Position numbers and translations under genes: made by a program. The notes beneath the pieces were generated by a model. The model was not told the origin of the DNA, did not search any database, and was given only the letters and a program-made list of their open reading frames with translations. From positions 124,001 to 188,000 of the forward strand of contig JAADJZ010000023.1 in NCBI GenBank assembly GCA_011032825.1: 64,000 nucleotides of DNA, written 5' to 3'. The stretch comes from Massariosphaeria phaeospora (lineage: Eukaryota > Ascomycota > Dothideomycetes > Pleosporales). Below are positions 10,586 through 21,715 of the stretch, in pieces (within the stretch, counting starts at the first letter, position 1; every line of letters starts with the position of its first letter).

Positions 10586-11784
10586 CTAGGCGCTGGACTT
10601 GATTGGCTTGTATCTGCACCAAGAGATCTATATGCTCCAACACTAGAGCACGGGCTATATCCCGTTAATGACCAAAGCGAAAACAGCCTCTATGAGACGA
10701 AAATGTGCCTGCTCATGGCGTAGGTCGAGCGCCCACATAAAGGCAGTGTAAATCACCCTCCCGCCAGCGAAAATGGTGGTATAGTCTTCAGCCCTGTAGG
10801 ACATGCCGAGTGCGTCATTCAAGCAGCATTTCCATACCATGAATACATATAAAGTCCTGGACATCTCCGAGAGCGATTACGGATCAGAGAAGTCAAGATG
10901 ACAGCCGTCAGGAGCAGACCGGCAAAGATGTGGCGAAAGTAGCGGCCAAATTTGCTCGTTACGCTCAAACTGGCTATGATGTAGCGAATGCAGCGGCTGA
11001 GGGCTCTCGTCACTTGGGGGGGGGGGTGAGATGCTCATCGTAGTGGACTGGAAGTATGGTCAACCTGTTCCATGACGCGAGATTTCCTGCATTGACTCAC
11101 CTAGCGCGTATATATATAGTAGTGAAATCGCACCGGCCTACGTCTATAGTCGCGGGTGACGGCGGAGTTCGTTCTCGTAGTATATATAGCCAACCGAAGA
11201 CCATTTGGATGTCCGAGGCTAGCCGGAGAGCAAATGACTGGAACTGGAGGGGACGCCCCCATGCGCCCCTCGCTGGCGCTCCAGAAGGAGCCATTGAGAC
11301 AAACACCACTGGTTCAGGTGCGGGACTGTTCCCAGCGGTGGGTGGTAGTCCAACTCTCAGTCAGAGAGTCTTGCCGGCATGTTTGATATCCATTCCATGC
11401 TGAGTTGAACGAGTGGAGGTCGTTCTGCGCTGCGGTGCTGTATATAAGGGTTTGCTGGAGATGGGGGGCGATCTCCGAGAAGCCTAAAACATGCTTGCCC
11501 GGGAGGTCCAGAACTGGTATTCCAAGAGTTCTGCCACTTTCGCCGATTCCCGGGGGTCGCACTGGACAAACCCAGTACTCGCACCCAGTTGATGGGAGGG
11601 TCGGCATTCGGCTACACGGCGGTCAGTGGGGAGGGAATGAACAGCAAGTGGGTTTCAAATACCTGGAGGCTGGCTACCAGCTATGGCATCGCCTTGGTCA
11701 AGGCCATGACCTGGACCCGTGGCTCTTCCTGCTCCAGCAGGCGGTGGTACCGTGCTCCTTCAGACTGAATGGAGGCGGTAGCGT

Positions 11785-11845
11785 TATATATGGGTTGGAA
11801 GCGGTGGTGGTATATATAAGTAAAGTGGTGTAGTATATAGGGGGT
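11785..11845. repeat. TATATA minisatellite, block 4
   Basis: Diverged GTTATATATGGGTTGG / GGTATATATAAGTAAAG / AGTATATAGGGGG units; the weakest member of the series. Confidence 0.55.
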
Positions 11846-12264
11846 CGAAGACGCTGGAACCTTCTTCGCCGCGTGCTGAAGGTAGCCCTTCAGGTCTCCC
11901 GGCCAGGGAAGTGATGTCGGAATCGTGTGGTTGGATGTCCACGGCTCGTCAGAGATACGAATGGTCAATGAGACTAACAGTGAAACTGTCCAGGTTAAGC
12001 ACGTCTGAACTGTCTTCTAGAGCCAAGAGGCGACGGTAAAAGTACTGACTAGCAGCTTTACTGAAGCCAATCAGATCGTCTTCACTGCGGCCCGCTGCGC
12101 AGGCGACATCCAGTACTCTTCAGGATCAAAGAAGGCGACCATCGGATGGCTTCGACACGTGTGCCGTGTCTGCTGGGTTGCACAATGTCCACGGAGCGGA
12201 GCGCGACAAGCCTCTAGCAAGTACATGCCGCTGGCCCAGTGCGGGCTCAATTGAAGTTGGATCC

Positions 12265-12334
12265 AGCAACGTTCTTTTCTCGACAGAAGCGGGGGCAAGC
12301 GTCGCGCCTGGACCGCGCGATACTTGGCTTGATC
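12265..12334. repeat. Duplicated segment, partner at 9091-9170
   Basis: Shorter copy of the pair described at 9091-9170. On the minus strand it continues into an open frame of more than 100 codons without a recognisable domain. Confidence 0.65.
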
Positions 12335-12634
12335 CAATGGCCAGGACGAGGCTCTTTGTGAGCGATCGGGCATGTTTGCTGCTGGGAGGTCGAGAGCCGG
12401 CAATTGCACCTTGTGCAGAGGCCGTCAGAGAGGCTGTCCGCGCGGCCCTCGAGGTCGATCCATGGGTGTCCGTTTGATATATAGCTCGGTGGCGACGTGT
12501 CGGCGAAGTTGTTGCTGGCAGGGCGATCCAGAGCTGCATGCTGGAGTGTATACAGTGGTCCCATGTGATGTTCGCGAAGAGGTGGCGGCACACACAAAGG
12601 GCGAAAAACCAATCACGCACCCACGGAAGAAAAC

Positions 12635-12901
12635 ATGCGTGAGGAGAATCAAAAACTCCATGCCCACTGAGCCGAAGAGAGACTACGAGCCACCCACGAA
12701 CTATCCCAGAGCAGGCTATGCAGCTCGAGAGCGGGCAGGGACGCGGAGCCGCGCAGCAGAGCAGATAAGCTCAAGGCAAAGGCCTTCGAGCTTGCAGCAA
12801 AAGACGGGGAGCTCGCAACTACGGTCAACGCGCATCGTGCGGGGGGTAACCCCAGCCCGAACGCCAGTGAGCCTTGGTCCGGACAGTGCATGTCGCCGTA
12901 G
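12635..12901 (+). pseudogene. Decayed coiled-coil coding segment, plus strand
   Basis: From ATG 12635 the plus strand reads 88 codons of strongly helix-like sequence (MREENQKLHAH, then after one in-frame TGA at 12668, AEERLRATHELSQ.. and DKLKAKAFELAAKDGELATT) to a TAG at 12899. One internal stop in an otherwise good coil suggests a relic. The word AGAGACTACGAGCCACCC inside it recurs at 7345-7362 in a similar RLRAT context. The minus strand here is open but Ser/Ala/Leu-biased, as expected for antisense of a Lys/Glu-rich coil. Confidence 0.4.
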
Positions 12902-12916
12902 GATCTCGTCTGCTTA

Positions 12917-13222
12917 CTGTGTGCAGTGTCAGCTTCTGAACGACACGCAGTAAAAGAATGAAGAGAGATATGCATTACCTTTTCGGGGCACCACGGTGCC
13001 GCCGACACCAATCCTGCGGACAGGCTGCAATCGGATCGTGGCCGGAGTTGCTAATGCTCACGGATCAGAACAGCAGCCATGACCGCTGGCAGGCCTTCTG
13101 CCGGGAAGCAAGAGAAGGAAGATGGAAGCGAAAGGGCGGAAAGGAAAGGGAAAGGCTCAGGCTGTGCGGAATGTCAGCTTCAGAACGGACGTTGCAGAGC
13201 AGTAAAAGGGGGGATGCATTAC
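12917..13222 (-). other. Cluster of three minus-strand introns, two homologous
   Basis: On the minus strand 13222-13162 (GTAATGCATCC.. GAAGCTGACATTCCGCACAG, 61 nt) and 12978-12917 (GTAATGCATAT.. GAAGCTGACACTGCACACAG, 62 nt) are intron-like and clearly related to each other. A third intron-like segment, 13061-13014 (GTGAGC..CGCAG, 48 nt), lies between them. The intervening pieces of 100 and 35 nt join in one open frame with the upstream frame from about 13318. For the last intron the frame stays open only if the alternative acceptor at 12910 is used. This indicates duplication of an intron-bearing segment; the product is unknown. Confidence 0.45.
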
Positions 13223-13544
13223 CTGTTCAGTGCACTGCCCTATGGCCAATGAATCTATGAGCCAAAAGAAAGCTCTTTGCGATCTCCCAACCAGCAAAGT
13301 CAATCACAGCCACAAGATCAAAACCCAGGTCGAGTCGCAACATGGGCTGGATGTGATGTATATATACGACAGCCATGTGCCTACTGTCCGCGACGACAGG
13401 CAGGCGGTCCGCGACCAGGTCCCGGCGAGCACGATTTGCAGTGTGCGTTAGCGATGGATGCACAAACAAATACATAAGAACTGCCAAGTGAGCTCAGCTC
13501 AACTCAGCTCACTGCCGAGCAACGTACATACCGGTCTCCAATAG

Positions 13545-14152
13545 CGTCGCGATGAAGTCGAACAACGTCTCCAAAGCGACCGACGAGCTCTCCACATTTC
13601 CTCCCAGATTTCTTAATCATCCGTCGACGACGCGTGGGATCAGATCAGCCCACATGCCAAGGTTCTGGATGAAGAAGAAAAGATGCAGAACGATAAGAAC
13701 AAGATTGCATCTTGTAGCCTGCTCTTGTTCCGGGCTCTCATCCGGACGGCGACAAGACGACCCCACTATACCTCCGCTCGCCTTCGATACTCAACTTGAA
13801 ATGACAAGCCAAGCCAAGAGCGATGAGCTGAAGCGTGCCCAGCGCAGCGCAGCCCAGGGGAATCTGATCGCCACCTTACGGCAGAAAACAGCTCGAGGCC
13901 TTCGGTGATGCCTTGGTCAACATCATCGATGACAACTTCATGGGCCCAGGAAGGAGCAACGAGGCACCATCTGAAGCCCAACGCCAACCGTGCCGACCGG
14001 CTCGGCTAGATGAAGAGGAAGACGATGGTCCAGCGACGACTGCCACTGCCACTGGTCGAGATCGCGATGGCAGCAGCGATAACGAGAAGGAAGGGGGAAG
14101 CGAAGGTGTGTATATAAGAGGACGAAAAGGGGGGAGGGATATAAGCCAGTAA
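13545..14152 (+). pseudogene. Frameshifted coiled-coil fragments, plus strand
   Basis: Successive plus-strand pieces in different frames look like pieces of one acidic/basic helical protein: DEVEQRLQSDRRAL, then AKVLDEEEKMQNDKNK, then SDELKRAQRSAAQG..TLRQK, then QLEAFGDALVNIIDDNF followed by an acidic low-complexity tail to TGA-proximal 14152. Changes of frame near 13613-13645, 13795 and 13890 have no good splice sites, so decay by indels is the simpler reading. Family not recognised. Confidence 0.35.
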
Positions 14153-14270
14153 TGGCAGCCAAAACAATGGAAAAAGACGAGGTCTATATACGCCAGAACC
14201 AGCAAAACGGAAACGGCAACGAAAGCAGAAGCCGGAACCAGAACAGCGAACAAGAAAGCGAAGACGAGGT

Positions 14271-14297
14271 ATATACGTATATATATATATATATATA
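14271..14297. repeat. (TA)n microsatellite
   Basis: An uninterrupted TA tract of about 20 nt, extended by ATATACG on both sides. Confidence 0.9.
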
Positions 14298-14399
14298 CGC
14301 ACCACGGAGGGGGCAAGAAGAGATGGCTGCCCTCCCCTACGTGGTGTGCGTTGAGAAAACAGAAAACAGAGAAGAAATGACGGGGGACGGGTTTTGTAC

Positions 14400-15765
14400 T
14401 GCACTACATACCTACCCACACTACCTTGTCCACCCACCTACCCTACCCACCCCCATCCCCCCTCACACACCGACATTCCCCCTCCAACGCCTACAATTTC
14501 CCATTGCCGATCGCAGGTAGTACGTAGAAAGGGGGGTACGGGCGCGGAGCGCGGATGCTTGGCCGGTTGGATAGGTATCAGGTCAGAGAGCCGACGGACG
14601 GGTAGGTACATCGTGGCCAATACAATGGATGCAGGCAGCCACCCGTCCACGCACCGGCTGGTACGTAAACGGCGTGGCACAGCAGAGCATGGTATGGTTT
14701 GGCCGGCCGAATATCTTGCCGCGTCTCGGGGCTCGTGTGGTATCGTGTCGTGTCGTGGTATCGTCTCGGGCTATCCCATGCCATGCCATCTCGTCTTCAC
14801 CGGTGGCGCCTGCCTGCCCAGTGCCCATGACCACTAGACAGCACTCGAAACATCACAAACCTCAAAGCCGCAACTCCAAACACAAAAAACCACCTTCTTT
14901 CTTTCTCGCCCATGAATAGCCATTACAAATTATCTACCATGAAACGAAACACTCCCGTCCCTCCCTGCACTCCACTCTGCCATGCTGCTCGTTTGCATTG
15001 CATGTGCAACCTCCCGCCACAAACAAACAGACAGACCCACACCTCCCCACATACACACCCATCATCATCTCTTGTAGATCTCGTCTCCACCCACTATACA
15101 AATCGACCAGAACAGGGCAGCAGAGGAGACGACGTGGGGCGTCGCCATGACGCGCATGTATCGATCGCGTACTTGCATACATCCCGTCCACTCATCTCAC
15201 CACCGTCTGCCAGCTCAAAACAAGAAAAAACCCACGCTAACAGCCGCACTGGTATCACTTTTGCTATACATACATATTGTGAAACCCCTGACCAACCGCC
15301 AAGAAAAGGAAATCCACCCCCTCCCCGCCCCCCCACCGACGGGAGCAAACAAACAAACAAACCGACGTCACATAGCCAAGGAGATACGTATGGGATATAT
15401 GCAGCCTGCAGCCTGCGTACGTGCGCCATACATGGACAAACAAATGGAAAAAGCGGCTATTGTGGCAATGCCGCGCTGCGCTGACAAACCAAGGCCAAAG
15501 GGAGAGAGATATACGGGAATCCAGAATCTACATCAGATGTGCAAGCCGCGATCAGCGGATCGACGTCGCTGGTCTTCGGGCCGGTAGCAGCCGAATAGGA
15601 GGACGGACGTGCGAAGGAGAGAATTGGCCGAGCCACGCGAGTGGCCCGACGCAGTGGACGACACGGACCGCCGTTTGCGTCTGCGGTGATGCTGCCTAGT
15701 CAGACCACTACCACTGCTATGCGCCGAGAAAGCACTACAGACGCTGTTAGCCCGCGCCAGCGCCA
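14400..15765. other. Intergenic, 3' flank of the large minus-strand gene
   Basis: Low-complexity C-rich and CA-rich stretches, TCGTG-type short repeats near 14735-14765 and several ATATA words. No frame shows domain features. Probably the long 3' untranslated and terminator region of the gene ending at 15766. Confidence 0.5.
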
Positions 15766-18700
15766 TCAGTCATTCAGTCCAAAGACGCGCCTAAGCCCCG
15801 AGAACTTCTTCTTCTTGCCCGCCGCCGCGCGCCCGCCCGCCGAAGTCGGGTCGACAGCCGTGCGCGCCTCTGAGACCTGCGACGAATGGCGCTTGTTGAG
15901 CGTAGGGCGGAGCGACGTGCGGCGGACGGTGGTGGTGACGCCGTCTGAGCTCTGCGGGCGGGGCTCGTCGCCGATCTTTGCGGGTTGGGGCAGCGGCCAG
16001 GAGTCCGAGGCGGAGCGGCCCCACTGGGGCGTTGAGCGGCGCTGGAGTTTGGGGGAGCGGGGAGAGGGTGTTGGCATTTCGATGGCTTTGTCTTCGCCGA
16101 TGGGAGTCAGAGGGCGGGTGCGGTTGGACTGGTCGAAAGGAAGGGATGCGTCCGCCGGGCCAGCTGTCTGCTGAGGCTGGGGTTGAAGGCCCGCGGCTGG
16201 CGTCATTTCAGTCTTCTTTTTGCCAAATCCGAAAAAGCCGCGTTTGGCTTTGGGCTTCTTGCCGCCCTCAAATGTAGGTAGTTCAGGCGCATATTTGCTC
16301 TTGCGTAACGATTCAGCGGTGAAACTCGTGCCCTGGCCGTTGGCTACACCGTTGGCCGCCGGCTGCCCACCCTTTTCGATGTTCTTTGCTGTAGATCGCT
16401 CGTCGTCGCTAGCTTCCTCTTCTAGGTCGGTGGAATCGCCATCCTGTTCGCCAACCTTCCTGGGAATACCGCGAACGGGAGTGAGGCCTGATGGTAGCGC
16501 GAAGTCCTCTTCTTCGTCAGAATCAGCAAACCGACTTTGGTGTCCTCGGAACCGATCGTCCTCGTCTTCGTCACTAGAATCTGCGAAACGGCTGTTGAAC
16601 CTGGGCTTGGAATTAACAGCGGCCGGAGCTTTCGCCTTGGGTGGCTTTCCGAACGTGGGCGTTTTGACTGGAGCACTTCTTGGCGACGCAGGTTGCGCGG
16701 GTAGTGGTGGAGCGTCTTCCACAATCTTTGAGCTTCTGAATCTTCCTGCAGGTGATAACGATCTAATGCTGAACTTCGACGATTTGACACGGCTGGCTGC
16801 AGGTTCCGCCGATGGTGAGGATGGCCGCATAGATTTTCGCAGAGCGGCCGGCGGGGGGGATGATACCGGGGGAGGAGAGATGGGGCGCATAGTAGGAGCT
16901 GGGCGCGTTGTCGGTGGTGGTCCGGACCTCATGGATCCACGCATGGTGTACCGGCCCCCTTGGTTCTGACCCCCTCGAGGCCGTGAACGCCGAAAGCTAC
17001 TGGCAGAACCATCCGAGTCACTATCATATGTCTGAACTGGTGCCATAGGTTTGTTGGCAACATATTTAGAAGCAGGTTGAGGCTGAGATCTCGGCGCTGC
17101 TGCTGCTGCCGGTATACTCCTCTTCTGAAGTGCGCCCCTGGGAGGCTTGGCGTCCACCGGCGGCATACTATGACGCGACGCAGCGAGCCCTGGAGGCGCT
17201 CTTGAAGCTGTGGTAGGCTCCATCGATCGCATACTTTTGCGCATGTGCGTTTCCGGCGAAGCTGCAAGTCCGGGACCCATACCATTTCGCATACTTTTCT
17301 TCATCTGTGTTTTCGGAGGTGATACATCGGAAGGTGCATTGGCCCTCATCGTCCGGTTCGGTCGAGATTCTGTTGCGATAGGAGGCTGTACTGGTACTGC
17401 AGCTTTCTTGAGAGCGGATTTCCGAGGTTGAGCAGAGGAGTGTCGTGGCTGCGAGGGTTGACGAGGACTACTCTCTGGAGCTGTAGGTTCCGACTTTGTA
17501 GGAGCCCTGTACTCGGTAGCCGCATTGGATTGCTTCACTGGAGCTCTCACGATCGGAACGCTGACGGGTGCTGTGGGTGCTTCTCGCAGAATTGGCGAGT
17601 GCTCTTCCGCCACCTTTGTTAGTGGGTCGTTCAGCTCACTTTGACGAAGTCGTGCCGCATCCCCGTCGCCAGAAGTAGAATCTCCCTCATCTTTTACGTC
17701 ACCGGCATATTCGTTCCGGAGATTGGACTGCTGGCGATCTGTCGAAGTGATATCTTGATAGTTGAGAAACAATGAGCCCGACGATGGACTGATCACTGGA
17801 CTCTCCACAAGAGCGTCGATGGATCCGAAACCGCCGTCTTCGAGGTCTGAAAGATCCTCGTAAGCGTCGCTGTAGATACTGCTGTTATCATCAGAAGATT
17901 CATCTTCCTTGTCTTTAGCTATCAGTGAAGCGAGCTGAGATGGGTTCTGGTCTACGGCCGAGCTAACTGGAACAGTAGCTGGATTCGAGGCTATGTCGTG
18001 ATTCACTTCATGATCATCTTCATCTTCATCGCCCCAGCCGCCCGGAACCATTGGTAGATGGAACCTCGGCTCGGGCTTCTCTACACCGGGACTTGGGCTT
18101 GCCGGCTGAATGGCGATGAAGGGTACCTCTAAAGGCAAGGGCTTGATGTCGATTGGCGTGGTCAATGTTTTCGGCTCTAGCTTAGGGACTGACTGTTCTT
18201 CCGGTTTCAGTCCGTCGGCGGCGCTTTCGTGCGTACTCACGTCGTTGTATAAAGAGTCGCTTTGGTCCGAGTCCGAAACGTAGCCGCTACCTTCGACAGA
18301 GGTGACTTCAGGGGGAAGCGGGTCCAATGGCGACTGTGATGCTTTCTTTGCCGCGAAATCCTTGGCAAGAATCCCACCTACTACGCGATCACTAGACGCT
18401 TCCAACGGCTCTCCAATAGAACCAATGGAAGTTGACATGGACGACGACACAGTTTCGGTGACCTTCTCTGGTCTTTCGTCTTCCTCTTGGCGCCTATCCT
18501 TGCGTACGCTTCCAAACGAGGGAAGGGCCGGTCGAGGTTTCATCACATCGTCAATATCTTGTTCCTGATTCCCAGTGTCCCACTTATATGCACCAAGTCC
18601 AGTCGGTGAAGCTGTAATCTCAGGTTCGACATAGGCAGAGGTCCCGGCAATGACAGGGTCTTCATCGAAGCTCACTCTCACGTTCTTTCTCTTCTTCCTC

Positions 18701-20528
18701 AACCCTTCATCGGTGTCGGATGCTTCACTCGGAGCTCCAACTACTCGCCCATTGGTAGCAAGAGGAGAACCATCCCGCCTAGAGACCGATGGTGATAGCT
18801 TCAGGGCGGATTTGGCAGGGGAAACCGAGCGTGGGGGTGGTTGATGTTTGATGTCGTTAGGTAGCTCGAGCGCTACAGGCGCAAAGTGGGCATTCCGCGG
18901 CGGACTTAGAGAATGCGTACGCTCGCTTTTAACACCACCCCGGCCGCTTTCGGTCGTGATGGGCGTGGGGTTCACGGGGGTTCCAAAACGTGGGTATGAA
19001 CTGCCTTGATTCCCAGCGCCCTTTGGCGAAATAGGGCTATCATGGCTCTTTTCTGGGTTCGTAGAAGCATTACGCGATGGTCTTAGGTCCAACTCCGCAT
19101 AATCTTCAGACGGTCGCCTTGCCAGTAAGCCAGTTTCGTTATGTGCCGGCAGTTCATGTTCCACTGTTTCAGTGTCCACATGTCCTCCAGGAGCTGGTCT
19201 TCGTTCTTCTCGTATCGAGACGGGACTTTGAAGCCGCTGCACCCGTTGCGGAGATGGACTGGGCGTGCGCTGTATGGGTTCCCGGACGGGACTCTCTCGT
19301 TGCCATGAAACATGATGATGGGCGGATTGATGAGGCTGTGTCTGAGGTACATGCTGCGGAACATGGCGCTGCTGCGGCTCTTCAATGTCGTCACTCAGCG
19401 CCCGGTGCCGAGCCATGGCATCTTGCTTGTGGATGAAAGTCCGAGTCGACGGATCGAAGACTGCGTAAGGCGACTTGGGGTCCACTGGCCCTGCCGGCGC
19501 ACGGTATGTTGGAGGCATTGTTCGTGTTTGACTTGTCGAAACGTGGGAACCGCTTGGTTTCGACCGCAGACTCCCAGTCGCAAGCCTTGCACCTTCGATT
19601 CGGTGCGATGTTGGTGCCTTGGCCACGGGTCGGTCTGCAGCGTTTTGCACTGATTGCCAGGCGGCCGAGTGAAGATCGTTACCCCACAGTCCATCGTTTG
19701 TCTTGGGTCGCACTTGTGGGCCTCCTCTGAATGTCTGGTCCTTGTTCACCACCGGGCCACCGAACCAGCCGCTCTGCCCCCCAGGCGGCGCTGCGACGGA
19801 CTTGGTAGGGGTGGGACTCTGCGGTGGAGATATCGGGCGAGAGAAGTTGACCGAGCCGGGCCGCGGATTATCGTCTTGGTCGTCTTCCTGCACCTGCGAG
19901 AGGTTCGTCACCCGCGACGCCGGGCCATGTCCGCGCGTTGGTGTTGAAGCGGCCCCCCTGTCCAGACTGACACCGCGTCCGCCTCCTCGACCGATCGGCG
20001 ACGCTCCGCGAAACGTGGGCTCGAGGCTCGACGCGCGCCGATACACAACGCCGGTTTGGGGCACTTGTTTGGGGACGGCGGGCACAGGCGGCGCATTGTG
20101 TGGAATGGCACTGCTCCTGCTCGGCGACGGGGCGCGGAACGAGCGCTCAGCCATCGACCCCGAGCTCGAGTGGCGGCGCAGACCCGGCGGTTGCTGGCTC
20201 CCGCTGCCATGCGAGGACGCCGAGCCCCTCCGCACCATCCGCTTCGTGACGGTGTCGCCGACGGGCGTCGGGGCATTTGGATGGGTGCGCAAAGCAGCCG
20301 CAGCCGCAGCATTCGACAGCGAGGCAATCGAGTCGCGGTCCTTGACGAAGGCCTTGGTGGCAGCGAGCGAGGCCGACGCGCTCGGGGGCTGCTTGAGCGC
20401 CTGTATGGCGATGGGTGGTTAGCAGGCGCGCGGAGGCCTGACGTGCGCGCATAGCATAGGGGGAGTGAGGGTGAGCGCGGCGGGCAGACACGTACCGGAT
20501 TCGACGCGGCCCTCTTGCGACCGAACAT
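15766..20528 (-). CDS. Large disordered protein, possibly Seg1/eisosome-like
   Basis: Two exons on the minus strand: 20528-20496 (11 codons, MFGRKRAASNP) and 20400-15766. A 95-nt intron separates them (GTACGT donor, GCTAACC branch, ATACAG acceptor), giving 1,555 residues. The N-terminus is a short basic segment then an Ala-rich helix (SNAAAAAAL) and PTPVGDTVTKRMVRRGS. The rest is almost wholly Ser/Pro/Glu-rich and predicted disordered, with acidic clusters (DEDEDDHE, SSDEDEDD), a KRGFFGFGKKK patch and a terminal basic/hydrophobic motif (GKKKKFSGLRRVFGLND). Its size, low complexity and conserved-looking ends recall Seg1-type eisosome scaffolds at the plasma membrane, but this is inference. Without the 5' microexon the frame has no ATG near its start, which supports the splice. 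Confidence 0.8.
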
Positions 20529-20971
20529 GATGGCGGTGCGTGATGGAGGCAGGTGCTACCTACTGCATCGCGGTGGTGGTGGTAGTCCTGTAGTGGTAGC
20601 GGATGGTGCGGACAAGTCGGCAAGTTTGCGGTTTGCGTGAGCGGTCCGTGAGGCGTCTGGTGTCTGTCGCTAGCCGTTGGGGAGCACTGAGCACTGAGCA
20701 ATGATGTCATGCGAAGAGGCGACGGGGCCGCGAGCCGTGGAGACGCCGGATCGAGAGCGGCCTCGAGCAGAAACAATGCAACGACACAATGCGCAGCTCA
20801 CAGCACGGCGGCGGCGGGTTGCGCGCGGCTGTCAAGCGTTACAGAACGGTGATGATATCTAGATGACGGCCACGACAGCAGGTTGGCGACAAAGTGAGCG
20901 CAGTGGGCCACAGCAAACGGCCACGGCTAGCCCAACACACACACACGCTGCCGGATCGCCAGCCAGCCTGG

Positions 20972-21002
<31 letters not shown>

Positions 21003-21715
21003 CTTGGCCCAGCTCCAGGCCGTCATCTCAAGTTCTCCACCTCGTCGTCGCCAGCCAGCCCTGCGCCTGCCGACCTCGCCGAGCCACGCTCGTCATCAAA
21101 CGGTCGCAACAACTGGCCCCAATCTGCAACGGGCGTTTCGACCCCGCCGTCCGCCTCCCTCTCGCTCTAATCGCATCCCATATTCGGCCTGACTTTCGCC
21201 ATGCATGAGACGGCTTCCGGTCGCTGGTGGCAAGTTCCGGCACGCTGACCATGCCACTGGTGCTGCCAGATGCTCTCGAGCGATGGATAGACGCGGAGCA
21301 CCGCCCCTCGGCCGAGCCTGGTCGTCTTGCGCGGCCGTCGTCCATCTGTCTCCTACGCGCAACCCCCATCCGGCAGCCTGCAGCAACTCCTAGCGGTCAA
21401 GCGCCTTCCGCTCGCCGGCCAAGTCCAGATGGGACGAATGGTGTCGTGCTGACCACACTCCTAGAGACAGGCAACTCAGCGACCACCTGGCACAAAGCAG
21501 CAAGGCAGTTTTGCTCTGCAACTCCGCTCGGCCCACCGAGGACCTTGGGTGTGTATCAACTTCCGTCTCGATCCCGCGACCAAACCCAGACGTCAGCGTC
21601 TAGCTCTCTCTGCCTGAGCGAAGCCCCGCGCGCCTATATTACTCGTAGACGCCCAACCCAGTCCGGCGTTGTCTACTCCAGCCAGGACAAACGGCTGTAC
21701 ACCCCAACCTACACC
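20529..21715. promoter_or_regulatory. Divergent promoter region
   Basis: About 1.2 kb separates two divergently read starts (20528 minus, 21716 plus). It contains a CCG trinucleotide run (about 20975-21003), CT-rich tracts and a CACACACACG tract. A plus-strand frame continuous with the hydrolase extends upstream to 21227, but its sequence is low-complexity and outside the family, so I treat it as 5' leader. Confidence 0.5.

Larger units (their letters stand above)
4600..14400 (-). other. Accessory block of diverged duplicated segments
   Basis: No complete gene could be built in about 10 kb, although composition is ordinary and not RIP-like. The block holds pairs of similar segments (5180-5208 with 9627-9655; 7345-7362 with 12678-12695; 9091-9170 with 12265-12334), several canonical minus-strand introns, coiled-coil and membrane-like reading frames, and dispersed GTATATA-containing minisatellites. 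Most splice signals and the better coiled-coil/membrane pairs are on the minus strand, but coil-like fragments also appear on the plus strand at 12.6-14.2 kb. I read it as a tandemly duplicated, partly decayed family of intron-rich genes. I do not recognise the family. Confidence 0.4.

Noticed and set aside
14271..14297. TA tract as a promoter element
   Set aside because: A pure microsatellite with no gene start in a suitable position.
4600..14400. Assignment of the duplicated block to the fungal DUF6594 (coiled coil plus C-terminal membrane) family
   Set aside because: Helix followed by membrane segments is suggestive, but none of the conserved stretches I expect for that family could be recognised.
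16220..16969. 249-codon plus-strand frame within the large disordered-protein gene
   Set aside because: Antisense shadow of a Ser-rich exon without its own motifs.
21227..21715. N-terminal extension of the epoxide hydrolase frame
   Set aside because: Low-complexity Arg/Pro/Ser sequence outside the family; the ATG at 21716 has a good context and gives the normal length.
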